Positions 1 through 12,231 of a stretch of DNA of 64,000 bases are shown piece after piece. The notes beneath the pieces are model-generated. The model ran no database searches, was not told the origin of the DNA, and saw only the letters and a program-made list of their open reading frames with translations. Numbering within the stretch: position 1 is the stretch's first letter; each line of letters begins with the position of its first letter. The DNA is from Ligustrum vulgare (Eukaryota > Streptophyta > Magnoliopsida > Lamiales > Oleaceae), in contig OY743190.1 in assembly GCA_963555705.1 (NCBI GenBank), forward strand, positions 19,165,491-19,229,490, in the 5' to 3' direction. A program made the translations under genes and the position numbers.

Positions 1-1664
1 TATTAAACAATAGGGCTGAAATAATAGATTTTTTAAAAATAAAGCATATAGTTTTAAAATATTTGAACTCATGGGTCGAAATGAATCAATTGGAACTTTG
101 GGGACTAAAATGGAACTTTTCAAAAGTTTAATTGAAACTCAAAACGAAATATTTAAATTATAGAGTTTAAAATAATAGATCTTAAGAATGAAAGGGCTGA
201 AATGATATGTTTTAAAACTATAGGACTGATTTAAATAACTTTGGAAAAACGAAGGATCAAAATGCAATTTCTGAAAGTTTAAAGTATAATATCTCAGATC
301 TTATCTCTCTCTTTCTCTCAAACGCGATCAGGGGAGGGGAGAAAAGGTTGTGACGGCGGCGAAAAAAATTGGGAGAAACCGGTCTTCAGCCGGCGGAACA
401 CCGGCGCAACGCCGGCGCAGGTTGCAGCCCACGGCGAGGGTAGCTGTAGGCTAGGTTTTTCTTTGTGGATTTGGTGCGAGAAAAGGGGTACGAAGCCGAG
501 GTGAAAGATCGTGACTTGGTCTGAAATTCCGACCATGAACCCGACGATTCAAGGTGAGTGTTTAGTATTGAATTCTCCTTGGTCTTGGGTTTTGATTTGG
601 GTTGGGGTTGGCCGCTATTTGGTGGATGGCAGTGGTCGGTTTTGCATTTTGGTGGTATTGTGGTGGTGTTGATGTGAAGATGAAAATGGTTTGGATTGAT
701 GTAGATGAGGTGATAGCCGGTTATGGATTTGTTTGGAGGTGGTGGTGTCTGTTGAGAGATAGCCCGAACTTGATTCTGCAGTGATGATGAAAATGGGTTT
801 CGCAGTGGTAGTGATGACTGATGATTGGTGATGATGAACTGTGGTGATGGTGAGTTTGGGGTTGATGCTAGTTGACAGATTGGTGGTTTCCGGTGGTAGT
901 GGGACTGTGGATCGGCTGCGTGCGGTGGTGGTGCTAAATTTTTGATTGATGATGATGAACGAGGTGGTGGCTGAATTGAGGGTGGATTGATTTTGGATTT
1001 TGTATGTCTGATTGATGGCAGTGGGCAGGGGAATTGGGGGTGCGGTTGGTGTTGAATTGGTTGATTGTGGTGATGGTGAAGATGGTGCAGTGTGATCCGG
1101 TTCGATTGAGGCAGTATGCTGATTGTGTTCTCGGGTGATGATGATGAACGGTGTTGGTTGAGTTCTGATCGAGGAGGTGGTTGCAGTGTTACCAGAATAT
1201 TGCTTGGCTGCGTTCTTGGCTTCTGAGGATGAGGATGGGAGAGTGATTGAACATTATATAATAGGGCACAAATTTCTAGGTTTAAATGGGTTTGGGCTGC
1301 AAGAATTCTCTAATTGGGCTGAAATAATTAAAATATGTATATCATAATTTTGGACACAAATAATAAAATTTGAGCTTAACTAAATTGGACTCAAAATTAT
1401 AACAATTTTGATTTAAAACTGATAAGGAATTTGATACTTTAAAATATTTGAATTGGACTCAATTGAATAGATTTTGAATTTATTGGACGTAAAATCAAAT
1501 TGGACTGAAATTTACATATTTCAGCTCCAAATTTATAACTTGGCTAAACGATCGCGTCACGACTTTCACGTAAAAATAAAAATAAATGGGTGAGATAGTA
1601 GCGATACGATTTTCTAAATTTTAGAAATAATTCTTAAATGCGTAAAATTTTTTGGTCGCTACAG
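1..1664 (-). mobile_element. Large LTR (TGTAGCG family), truncated by window edge
   Basis: Reading the minus strand, the LTR starts at 1664 with TGTAGCGACC and runs out of the window at base 1. It shares its parts with copies at 13459, 19025 and 43775: a start block with a second GTAGCG-like motif, a conserved GGCTAGAC motif, a long low-complexity stretch of GGTGGTGATGATG type (540-1250), a GC-rich block with CCGGCG motifs (350-430) and repeated phrases of the 'gactaaaatg' kind (1-290). It sits inside the integrase zinc-finger region of the gypsy element to its right, so it is a later insertion. The right target-site copy should be GGAGA at 1665-1669; the left copy is outside the window. Long LTRs of this type occur in Tekay/Del chromoviruses; that assignment is inference. 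Confidence 0.7.
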
Positions 1665-4600
1665 GAGAAGGGCTTCAACTTTGTTTCTTTGACATATATC
1701 ACATTCTCTGATGTGTTTCCGAGCATCACTCCTTATGTCAGGCTAGTAAAACTCCTTTTTTATTATTGCTTGTGTTTTTGGTACTCTTGCATGCCCCCCT
1801 AATGGACTGCTGTGGAATTGATGTAGGATTTTTTGTTTGAAGTACCAAGGACCCGAGATGTACCCTACCCTTGTAAAAGAGGAGCTCATTTTGGAGTTGG
1901 TAACGAGATTGGTCCAAGTCTCCATTATGGTATTGACTGATAAGCACCTACAACATGCGGTCCTCTGGATAAGCTTTCTTTAGCAACTGAATCCACTGTG
2001 CTTGAACTATGCTAACTGCTTGGACTTGGATTAGGTGAAGTGGGAATGTCTGGTTGGTTAGTGATGCGGACGATAACCTTTGGGGGAGGTTTTGGTGTCG
2101 GAATTATTGCTGGTAGTAATTGTTTGGTTTGGGTTTAGAGATTGTATTTGGTTACCATTTGAGTCAATTTTCTCTGGGTAGTGTACCCTAGAGAGTGCAT
2201 CTGCCACAGCATTATTTTTCCCACATTTGTATTCAGCTGTGAAGTCATAACCCAACAGTTTAGACACCTATTTCTGTTGCCCAGGGGTTCCCACCATTTG
2301 TTCCAGCAAGTTTTAGAGAGCTTGCTGGTCAATGCATACTTTGAAGGAATGTCATAATTAGTGCCTCCATTTTCTCACTCCCATCACCAGAGCTAGTAGT
2401 TCCTTTTCATAGATGGATAAAGTCAGGTTCCTTCCTTTTAAAGCCTGGTTGAAATAGGCTAGTGGTTGCCCTTCTTGCATCAGCACTACTCCCAAAGCTT
2501 CTCCTGAAGCATCACATTCTACAACAAACATTTTAGTGAAATTGGGTAATATGAGCACAGAGGGACTTACCATAGCTGATTATGCCTTATCATTCCACGA
2601 AAAAGCATTCTTTCTCAGAAGACGAGTAACCAGGGCTACAATTGCTCCATATCCTTTTATAAACTTCATGTAGTAACCCGTTAGCCCTAAAAAAACCTCT
2701 TAGATCTTTGAGATTTTTAGGAGCTGGCCATTCTTGCATAACAACCAGTTTTTGGGGATTAGCTTTGACCACTTCCTTAGAACTAAGATGTCCCAAATAA
2801 TTGACTTCCTTGCTACCAAAAACACACTTGGACATCTTGGCAAAGAAATTTTCAGCTTCTAGTATCTCCAAAACCCGTGTGAGATGTTCTATATGATCCT
2901 GGATTGACTTGCTGTATATTAAAATATTGTCAAAGAATACCAGCACCAACTTCCTCAAATAAGGCCAAAATATTTCATTCATCACCCCTTGAAAAGTGGA
3001 AGGAGCATTAGTAAGGCCAAAAGGCATCACCAAGAACTCATAATGACCCTCATGTGTGCGAAAGGCAATTTTAGGAATGTCATCAAGGTGCATCCTTATC
3101 TAATGATATCCTGACCTTAAATCTAGCTTTGAAAATATTTCAGCACCACCTAATTCATCAAGTAACTCGTCAATATTAGGTGTAGGGTACTTATCTTTGA
3201 TGATATCCTTATTGAGGGCACGATAATCCACACACATCCTCCAACTTCCATCAACTTTCCTTACTAGTAACACGGTGAAGAATAAGGACTTTGGATGATC
3301 CATATACTGCCGTTCTTGATCAAATCAGCCACTAGTTTCTCTATCTCCTCCTTTTGGTAATACGGATACCTGTAGGGTCTTACACGTGGGTTTACAACCC
3401 TCCTGCAATTTAATTTTATGACAAAAAATCCTAGGAGGTGGCAGCCCTTTAGGTTCAGCAAACACCCCTTTGAATCTATCTAGAAGTGGTTTCACTGCTT
3501 TCGAAATGTTATTAGAGAAACTTGTAGCGTTTCCTTCCATAATTTGTAGCCATATTCCTTTTTTTGTTCCCTTCTTAAGGCCACCAATTTCATCTTCCTC
3601 AGTCACATTTATTGCTGGTCTCTTGACTCCATTCAAATCTATAGTCTTATAATCACAATGAAATTGCATAGTTAGGGCAGAGAAACTCCATAAAACTGGT
3701 TTGAGTCTGCTTAGCCAATCAATACCCAAACTAAGTCACAACCCCCAAGAGTCAACACATATAAATTAGCCTTACACGTGTATTCCTGTAGCTTCAAAGA
3801 AACTTCCTTGTAGTAACCCAATCAAGGAAGAGTGGTGCCATTTGCCACTTGAACTGTTAAGTGGCTCTCTTCCCTTAACAGATTGGCCTTTCTTGCTACA
3901 TTTGGATCTATAAATCTATGAGTACTTCCCGTATCAATCAAGACTAATACTCGATGGTGATTAAGATCTGCAAGCAACCTCATAGTTTTAGGAGCTAAGG
4001 ATCCAACAATAACATGTAGGGTAATTCCTAACAGTGCACCTACCTCCTCACCATTATCTTCTAGCACGACAAAAGTGGTTTCCTCATTTTCTGGTTCATT
4101 AGGTTCTTCTATGTCTCCAATCATTCCTTCTAAAAGGTAAATCCTGGGTTTGGTACATTTATGTACTGGATGGTACTTCTCATCACAAAACCAACATAGA
4201 CCTTTTTCCTTTCTTTCTTGCATTTTGGTAGGAGAGTCTTTTTATGGGAAAGCTATTTTTTCTTGGATTATTAAAGATTTGGGGTCCCTGGTTGGGTTTA
4301 TCTGGAGGCTCTGGAAATCTCAAAACTAGGGCTAGTGCAGGCACTTTAGGCTAGTTGCTTAGGTGGACGTTTTGGTAGTTTTGGAACATGGTTAAAGTAA
4401 ACATACACGCCTAAGAACTTCCACTTCCTGTAACCTAGCTAAAGGCTGCTGACAGTGTAGAAGGCTTAAACATGGTTACAGTGATCCTTAAATCATCCAT
4501 GAGACCACTGAGAAAGGTACTAATTCAAAACTCTTCAAATAGTCTAGTTATTTTATTAGATAGCATTACAAATTGTGTCTGATATGCTTCTACAGTACCA

Positions 4601-5089
4601 TTTTGCCTTAATTTAGTAAACTCCCCTACAAGATCCTCATAGACTGAGAGTCCAAATCTCGCTTTTAAGGCTGCAATAAAACCATCCCAGGAGTGGAGTG
4701 GAGTGGACTAGGCTAGATTCTTTTAACCAACTATACCATGACAGGGCATTTCCTTCCATATGGAAAAAAGCTATTTGAAGCCTTTGGTCGTCGTGCATTT
4801 TGTAATACTAAAACAATTGTTGTGCCTTCTGAATCCATTCATCCGGATTAGTATTAGGAAAATCTAACCTCAAGGACCTAGCTTGAATTCCTCCATTTCG
4901 TTCAAACAAAGGATTGTTATTGATCTTAGAGTTGCCTCCCCCAGAATAGTGATGTGTTGCTAAAGCCTCTTAGCTAGATGCCATATTTTTTATTTGTTTA
5001 AGGACTGCGGCTAACATCTCCTTCTGTTGCTCCTATTCTTCAGACAGGTGGATGTTCTCTCCTTTCAGTGCTGCCAAAACTTCCGCCAT
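1665..5089 (-). pseudogene. Gypsy gag-pol polyprotein remnant
   Basis: Minus-strand translation gives the retroelement domains in order. Gag starts near 5089 (MAEVLAALKG) and carries the capsid-like DEWIQKAQ and HMEGNALSWYSWL stretches near 4730-4860. A CX2CX4HX4C zinc knuckle lies at about 4155-4196. Protease has the catalytic LIDTGS near 3925. Reverse transcriptase follows at about 2940-3350 ([32 protein letters not shown]). RNase H is at 2358-2573 ([19 protein letters not shown]), then NAVADALSR at about 2200. The integrase zinc finger ends at 1665 with CDICQRNK. The RT active-site box reads FFDN rather than YVDD or FVDD, and there are several stops and frame changes, including a stop four codons after the second gag methionine. 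It cannot make a working polyprotein. Confidence 0.9.
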
Positions 5090-5129
5090 TTGTGCATACC
5101 TAGTACCGTCAGCCAGGTTGTAGGAACGC

Positions 5130-5144
5130 GACTCTGATAGCAAT
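5130..5144 (-). other. Primer-binding site of gypsy 1 (initiator-Met tRNA type)
   Basis: Immediately inside the 5' LTR the minus strand reads GCTATCAGAGTC, close to the TGGTATCAGAGC site used by many plant LTR retrotransposons. This fixes the LTR boundary at 5145 and the orientation of the element. Confidence 0.75.
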
Positions 5145-5458
5145 TGTTATTAAGAATAAACTTGTGTTGTAGAATTTGATAATTTTGTTGGTAATTCGAG
5201 GATACCGACCTCCACTTGGTTTCTCTGATTGAATAATCACTTCAATGTCTCTTTCATTGAATGATAGCAAAATATAAATAGGCCAAGGAACACAGGCCAC
5301 TTCACAATGTGCAAATAACCAATTACTACCAAATCAAATAATTGACCAACAGAATCCTGAAAATATGGACTAAACTGCATTTGGCCCATTACATATGACC
5401 CAACATAAATGGACTCAAGCACAATCTGTGTTTATGTCCCAGGCCCAAGATCATAACA
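5145..5458 (-). repeat. 5' LTR of gypsy 1
   Basis: The 314-bp segment begins TGTTATGATC and ends TTAATAACA on the minus strand, giving short inverted termini TGTTAT/ATAACA next to the primer-binding site. A TATA-like stretch (TATTTATATTTTGC) near 5270 could be its old promoter. The 3' LTR is outside the window, so insertion age cannot be estimated. Confidence 0.75.
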
Positions 5459-5615
5459 TGGAGGGTGTGCGATATGTGTGTGTGCAGTGCGATGTCGTGA
5501 GGGGAAAACAGGGTAGAGGTCTTAGGCGGTGGTAGAGGTGAGCAACAGTGGTTGGTGTGGCTGGAAGAGGAGAACTGAGTGGAAGAGATGGGGGTTGTAG
5601 GAAAAACTGTGAAGT

Positions 5616-5617
<2 letters not shown>

Positions 5618-5679
<62 letters not shown>
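5618..5679. repeat. (GT)n(GA)n microsatellite
   Basis: A run of about 18 GT units passes directly into about 12 GA units. Reading frames across it give long His-Thr or Ser-Leu runs that are not genes. Confidence 0.95.
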
Positions 5680-5979
5680 TATGTGTGTTTTAGGGTTAAA
5701 TTTGATTTTTTGTAAATTTGCAAGTTTAGTCCCTAGCCTCCTCAATTTGGTAATTTAAGTGCAAAAGTTTCATAATTTTTGAAATATACCCTAAAACATT
5801 TTCCCCAAATTCAATTTAACGATTCTAGGCCAATTATAACTTAATTAAATAGGAAATAGCTTGCTAAGGTAATAAAAAAATAATCATATGAAATTTGCAC
5901 ATAAATAATTTATAAACTTTCTAATAGGTACATTGATCGTGACGACTTTCAATTCCTTCCACTATAAAATAAGTCAAAT

Positions 5980-5982
<3 letters not shown>

Positions 5983-6018
<36 letters not shown>

Positions 6019-6030
6019 AATAATAATAAT
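5983..6030. repeat. (AAC)n(AAT)n microsatellite
   Basis: Trinucleotide tract of about 12 AAC units followed by four AAT units, in AT-rich non-coding DNA. Confidence 0.95.
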
Positions 6031-6305
6031 CAGTTACATAATTTATAATGGCATCCACATAAAATTTCGTGAAATTTAAGAAAGTGCGTAAAACGAAAAA
6101 TGGTATTACAACCATACTCTGATACCGTCACAACTTGTCCTGAATCACCCTAGTGGACCCGAGACGTGATGTATGCTGATGATGGATGGAAACTAGACAT
6201 CAGATCTACCACCAAGGCAAACTCCACCTATTTCTAACTGGAAGAATTTTTAAAAAACTTGACAAGATTTCCCCTGTAACTTTGACTAAACCAACCCGAA
6301 AAACA

Positions 6306-6324
6306 ACACACACACACACACACA
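6306..6324. repeat. (AC)n microsatellite
   Basis: Short AC run in the degenerate stretch left of the copia element; no associated gene. Confidence 0.9.
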
Positions 6325-6859
6325 TCAATTCAAAACCACATGTCCCAAAATATGCACAAACAAAATAAAATGTAGCCACCTGTTTAATATCATTTACAAA
6401 AATAACCTGAATATATGTGAAACCGAACAAAAAGCGACAAGCCCAATAAACTCCTACATGTCACATATGATACAAAATACTCAACACATGACTCATGAAT
6501 AAGGACTTGTTTAATGAAATTGTATCATAAAAATTGCTAGATTACTTGAAGTTTGATAAATGCATTGATTTGATGATTGTAATTAGATGCAAGTGAAGGA
6601 CAAACATATATGGATTGAAACATTGGTGGATAGGGATATATTGAATCTTTCTTTAATTTGATCTATTTTCATGCCTTCCAAAATTATACTTTTCTTTTTG
6701 TTACATTTTACAATTTTCTTAGCATATGTATCATTTGAAATTTTCGGGTTTGCTTAAAACCCTTGTCTTGACCTATACATTCCTTTGATTGTTTTTAAAT
6801 CCATTTAATGTAATATGTGATGAACATTTATTTTTTATTTTCTCTGTACATAAATTCTT

Positions 6860-7308
6860 AGAAAATTTATCGTAGATAATTATTTATCTATAATCGAAAA
6901 TCAATATGCTGAATTATCAAGAATCAAGTAACTGAAGCGGAAGCGTACCTTAATCCAACATTGTTCACGATGATTGATTCTGGTGGTTGGGTTTTCCAAA
7001 TAACACATAGTCCTTATTTTCTCTCTGATAATGGGATGTCAGAACATAATGAATAATATGTGTGATTCAGGGACCATAACCAACTTTATATACTGAATTG
7101 CCTGTTAACCTAATTCAGTCTATCATGAAATAAAGAATAGTGGCCTAGTATCTACACATAAAAGCCCATACATTAATTAAATGCATAAAAGCCCAATATA
7201 CCAAATCCTTATTAGATCACTTTAAATGGGCTTAATCAAATTTGATAGTCTTTGATTCAATACACAATAATTCACATATAAGCCCACATGATTGATTAAA
7301 TCCTTACA
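6860..7308 (-). repeat. 3' LTR of copia A (left edge approximate)
   Basis: On the minus strand the polypurine tract AAGTGGGAGA is followed by TGTAAGGATT at 7308, the usual junction between a copia internal region and its 3' LTR. The left edge is estimated, because the matching 5' LTR was not found. Confidence 0.55.
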
Positions 7309-10300
7309 ATCTCCCACTTGGGCTCTACTGTGTATCAATCATAACCTTGTACGTACTTAGAGTTTTTCTATCATTACTAAATGCATCCCCAAACAATCTG
7401 GTCCATCAATCATATCAACATAGGATCAAAGCGGCTTTCGCTACATTTAACGTAACTAAACCCATCAATGGTCACGTATATCGACATAACTGAATAACAT
7501 GGATCAAGTATGGATGTGTAGCATGGAAATTGCATGTAATGTGATCTTTAACATGCCTATTTCCAACTTGTCCAACCTTATACCTTAGTGAGATCATCTT
7601 CAAAGAAGTTCATAGATAATAAGTCTAAAACCTTACAATTGTAAATAAATTTAACCTTAAACCGTATCGAAAAGGACAATATATGTGTCTAATGTAAAAG
7701 CACCCAAAATACAAACTCCCACTGAAACCAAATATCCTCAAGAAACATAACACCCCTATGAGCAGTGTGGTCTTGAAAGACTTTAGGTGGTAATACCTTA
7801 GTAAGCAGATCCCCAATTATGGAGTTTGTCCTAATGTGCTCTTATTGACACCTGTCCACTCTGAACTATATTCTTCACAACTAGGGACTTATGTCAATGT
7901 ATTTTGACTTAGTTGAGTTTCTGTAGTTATTGAATATAGAACTGTTGAGTTATTGTCATAGTATAACTTTAGTGATCTTTCTATACCATACAAAATACGC
8001 AGCCCAGTGACAAGATATCACAGCTATATTCAATAAGCAAATGCCTAGAAAATGCTACAAACTCTGCTGCCATTGTGGAAGAAGCTATAAGTGTCTGCTA
8101 AGCACTCCTTCTGAAAATAACTCCTCCAACTAGTAGATAGATGTAGCCTGATGTGGATCTCCTACTTTTTGGCATCTAGTAAAATCGAAATCATAATACC
8201 ATATAATCTTCAACTGATCCGATTTTCTGCATGTGAGCATGTAATCTTTTTTTCTCTTTAAATACCTTATAACCCTTTTGGTTGCTTTCCAATGATCCAT
8301 CACAGGGTTACTTTAATATCTCCTTAGATCCTTACAATGTACGTAATATCCGGACGCGTACAAACCTGAGTATACATCAGATTCCCTATAGCTGAACTAT
8401 ATAGGATCTTCTACATTTCCTTAACTTCAAGGTAACTTTTCAGGCATTAGTTGAGACTAAATTTATCTCCCTTAGCGACAGGGGTGTCCTTTAGTTTACT
8501 ATCTTGCATCCCAAACCTCTTAAGTACTTTAATGATATATCCCTTTTGTGAAAATCTAAAAAACACCCTTAGAGCGATCCCGGTGTATCTGAGTCCCTAA
8601 TACAACAGTGGCATCACCAAGATCTTTCATCTCAAAATTCCTTGATAAAAAATTTCATAATTTTATATGACATGCTTATATCATTGGTGGCAAGCAATAT
8701 GTTATCAACATATATACAAAACCAAGAAAATATACTTACTCCCACTGAACTTGTAATACAAACAATCATCTACAACATTAATCTCAAAACCAAACTAGAT
8801 AATTAATTGATAAAATTTGTAGTACCCTTAACACGAAGCTTGCTTGAGCAAATAAATGGATTTCTTTAATTTGCAAAACATATGGTTTGGGTCTCCTGAT
8901 ACAAAGCTTTTTGGTTGCACCGTAAACATCATCCCAACAATGTCGCCATTGAGAAACGCCGTCTTAACATCCATTTGATGTAACTCAAGGTCAAAATGTG
9001 CAACAACCTAACTTTCCTAAAAGAGTCTTTTGTTGAAATCCAATGGAAAATCTCTTTATAGTCGATGCCTTCTTTCTGTGTAAAGCCCTTAGCTACAAGA
9101 CGAGTCTTATATCTTTTTACATTACCTTTCGAATCCCCCTTAGTTTAAAAAATCAACTTAAAACCGATTGGCTTCTCACCTTATGGTAATGGGACAGATC
9201 CCGAACTTTATTGTCTTGCATAGGCTTATACTCCTTATTTATGTCATCAATCCACTTTGAGAGTTAGAACCCTGCATGGCCTGATGGAAATTGATTGGAC
9301 CATCTTCCACAATTTCCTCATATTCTTGGAAAAATACAATTAAATTACCCAGAATAGCATTTTTTCTTTTTCTCGTGGATCTCCATAATGACATTAGTTC
9401 TTGAGGTGGTTGAGTTTGTACTTCTAGAATAATTACCTTATTTTGAATGGGATTGTTCACGGATATCTCGCTATGCGGGATACACCCGCAAGTGTACGGG
9501 ATCGTAAAAAGTAATAAGTGGACCTGAGAGTCCGGATTATCGTTCCCACATGGACTGCTATTAAGTATCGAATTGTTTTAGTTCTAAACCTTATTTGAAC
9601 GGATGAAAGAATTTGAGGTTTTTAAATTAAAACTACAAATTAAACTAAAGAAATAAAAAAAATGCAGAATTTGTTTTGTTTTTAAAAACTATTGTAACGT
9701 AGTTGGGAATCCCGATTTCATCTAACCAATTATATTAATTTCAATTCTAGTTTTATTTCCTAAATTTGCATTCGGTCAAATTCACTAATGTATATTGAAA
9801 TTCCTCACTCGAGTTTAAATCAATTCTACCTAAATAAGTCAACCATGTATCTCTACAAAGGGTCCAAATATTCCTTATCTAGATGCATAACACACAAGAA
9901 TTCACACACGACCGCATTAATAACAAAAGTATATCACTATCTCTTGTTCAATTACTGGATTTATTACCTAGATTTATGTTATTAACTATCCTCTAGTATT
10001 ATGAGAATAACACATTAAATCATGAATTAGTGGCCAGTTAACTCATGCATTAAACACAATAATAAATCAACACATGCAATGAATCATTAAAACAAAGGAA
10101 TATGAAATTAAAATATCAACTAGGCTACATCGTTCATCCCAACATTGAATTTAGCTACACATCATAATTAAACAACAACAAAAATAAAATATAGCATTTA
10201 TTGAAAATAACATAAGAGAATGGAAAGCGTGCACCAAGTATCGATTCTCCACATGATCTTCAACTCGCGTCCCTTTGCTATGCTTGAATCTCCCAAGATT

Positions 10301-11880
10301 TGAATGATAAAATCTAAGTTTTGGCTTGTTCTTAGGTGAGGCCAAGGTTCATATTTTGTGCCAAGAGGTTGTATTTATAGTTGGAGAAGAGACCTAGTGG
10401 AAAAAGGAAAGAAATTTGTCAAACCAGTGCCCGAGTCTTTTCTTGTATCTGCACAACATTTAATATTTCGACCATATCTTTCTATTACCTTATCCGATTG
10501 AAGTGATTCAAAGTGAGTTAGAAATAAAACTTAAAGGGATAAAATTCTTCCTGAAATAGTATTTTCCCAATTCGAACGTTTATTGCCCCAAAATTAGGTC
10601 TCAAAGTCCGACTAGAAATCTGTCCAGAATCTTCTAGGATTGGAGTCAATTTTATGGTAATATTCTTATCATATTCCATTCCTTTTTGACTTCTACTTGC
10701 ATCCAATTGACTCCTAAAAGTTCTCAAAGTATCTTCTTGTTATCCAAATCAATCATTGGATATTTGCAAGTTGGTCCCTAATGTTAATTTGCTCTTCAGT
10801 CCTTCAACTTCCAATTGCAACAATATAACCTCATACTTTGAAATCTTCTCAATTTGCTCGTTTCAACTCTAAATTCCTTCAATTGGATCCTCCAACTTCT
10901 TATTCCTTTACTTTGGCACATTGCATCTTTCCCTGTTGACGTCATTAACCTCTCGATTGTCCAATTTAGCTCCAATTAGCATCAATTTATGCATTTTTCT
11001 AATCAATTGCTTCATTCTTCATCTTTTGGGTTATTTTTTGCAAAGTAAACAAATAAACACAAATTAAATAGCATATATTCTAAAATGACAACAATTTATT
11101 CTAATTTAGACATATAAATAAGTGTATAAAATACACTTATCAGGGAGGTTCTTTAACATTGTCTTATTGAGGTTTTAGATATGCTTCTTGATCAATGACA
11201 GGTATAGAAACTTGCTCATTGTCAAAAGTAATAGTAGGAATCGAGAACGATCCTTCCTCAACTTCTTCCTTAAAGACAATATCTCTCTAACCTTATTTCT
11301 CCCCCCCCCCCAACACCCCAAGCTCAACATCCTGAAAAAAATGTAGCAATTCCCGTTTCAGAAATTGACTTAAGCGTAGGATCATAAAATTTATAGCCCC
11401 TCGATCGCTTAGAATAACCAATAAAGTAGCTGATTACTGTTTTGGAGTCCAATTTCTTTATATGGCCTATAAGGCCTGGCCTCAGCTGGACATCCCCAAA
11501 TGTGGAAATGCTTTAGACTAGGCTTTGTGCTATCAAAAGCTCTTAAGGTGTTTTATCAGCAACTTTAGTTGTTACTATGTGCGCTTTCTTCAAATGTCCA
11601 AATTTATGACAAAAGAAACAACCTTTATTGTCTTTATGTGGTTTCTTTTGTTATGAACCCTTAGAAACATTTTTTTTTCTTTATTTATTTTCTTGTCCTT
11701 ATCTTTAGATGTGTTTTCGATGTGAACACTTTCAGTTCTGTTCTGCTTCAACTTTTCTTCCTCTTGCAAACAAAATAGAATGAGCTCGTTAAGAGTTCAT
11801 TTCTCCTTTTGATAGTTACAACTGACCTTAAATTGATTGAATTGTACAAGAAGCTTGCACACTATGAAATGAGCTCATTG
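7309..11880 (-). pseudogene. Ty1/copia element A: gag-pol remnant, split by a solo LTR
   Basis: The heavily decayed minus-strand polyprotein still shows copia order. A Gag zinc knuckle lies at about 11585-11625 (CFFCHKFGHLKK), with its last Cys changed. Linker sequence between integrase and RT lies at 11143-11300 and continues at 9239-9453. The RT start is near 9050-9160 (YKTRLVAKGFTQKEGIDYK), the RT core at about 8930-8990 (ELHQMDVKTAFLNG), and the active-site box near 8705 reads YIDN. Copia RNase H remains are at about 7850-8100 (KSKYIDIS, STMAAEF). Gag-integrase-RT-RNase H order defines Ty1/copia. Frameshifts, stops and the insertion at 9454-11142 make it non-functional. Its 5' LTR is missing; the sequence changes near 11884. 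Confidence 0.8.
9454..11142 (-). mobile_element. Solo LTR (TGATAAGTG family) inside copia A
   Basis: The 1689-bp segment begins TGATAAGTGT and ends CGTGAACA on the minus strand. It is flanked by GGGAT at 9449-9453 and GGGAG at 11143-11147, an imperfect 5-bp target duplication. The copia reading frame stops at one edge and resumes at the other. A second copy in plus orientation is at 14985-16495, with the same start and the same conserved end block (AATAGCAGTCC, GGGAACGATAATC, TACACTTGC). No internal coding region remains, so LTR-LTR recombination probably removed it. Confidence 0.8.
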
Positions 11881-11883
11881 AGT

Positions 11884-12231
11884 GTAACGCCCTGAATTAT
11901 CTTTTAACCCGACGCGTTATCAAACACAATCTCGTTCATGTTAAATGTTTGAAAATAATAAATTTAGGAAAAATGCTTTAGATTGAAATAGTAACTAATT
12001 TTTTTTTTTTTTTTTTTTAAAGTTAACAATATATTTCAAGTGGACTTAGAATAATGAGAAATAAATAATTTGAAGAGGTTATAGAAAAATTAAGCAACTT
12101 ATGCCATTTTTTCCGAGTAACGCAGTATGTTTGTAAAAATTATTTAACATGGCAAATAATGTCGAAAAATTATGAAATTTTATTACAGTGTCCAGAACTC
12201 ATATAAATACAACATATAAAAATTTGGGGTC
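11884..12231 (+). mobile_element. LTR fragment starting TGTAACGCCC
   Basis: The sequence changes abruptly at 11884 to TGTAACGCCCTGAATTATC, a start typical of plant gypsy LTRs. It continues as AT-rich DNA with a poly-T run at about 11999-12018 until the RT fragment on the opposite strand. The right end is not defined, and family membership is inferred from the start only. Confidence 0.4.

Larger units (their letters stand above)
1665..5458 (-). mobile_element. Ty3/gypsy retrotransposon 1, decayed, 5' part
   Basis: The element runs on the minus strand from its 5' LTR (5145-5458) through a primer-binding site and gag-protease-RT-RNase H to the start of integrase, where the LTR at 1-1664 interrupts it. 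The rest of integrase and the 3' LTR lie left of the window. The reading frame is broken many times, so it is dead. The zinc knuckle and the order RT, RNase H, integrase identify the Ty3/gypsy superfamily; the knuckle context (LCWFCDEK) resembles chromoviruses. Confidence 0.9.
5459..6859. other. Gene-free stretch, degenerate retroelement-like DNA
   Basis: No credible coding frame. The left half resembles an LTR-like low-complexity block with the dinucleotide tract at 5618. At 6112-6126 the minus strand reads GGTATCAGAGTATGG, a good match to an initiator-Met primer-binding site, followed on the plus strand by CACAACTTGTCC. That looks like the edge of another minus-strand gypsy LTR extending right, but I could not place its other end. 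Confidence 0.35.

Noticed and set aside
5389..5745. 118- and 90-codon frames with long His-Thr and Ser-Leu runs
   Set aside because: Direct translation of the (GT)n(GA)n microsatellite.
6112..6126. Possible tRNA gene because of the match to a tRNA-related primer-binding site
   Set aside because: Only a primer-binding-site-length match; no cloverleaf can be formed. No tRNA or rRNA gene was recognised anywhere in the window.
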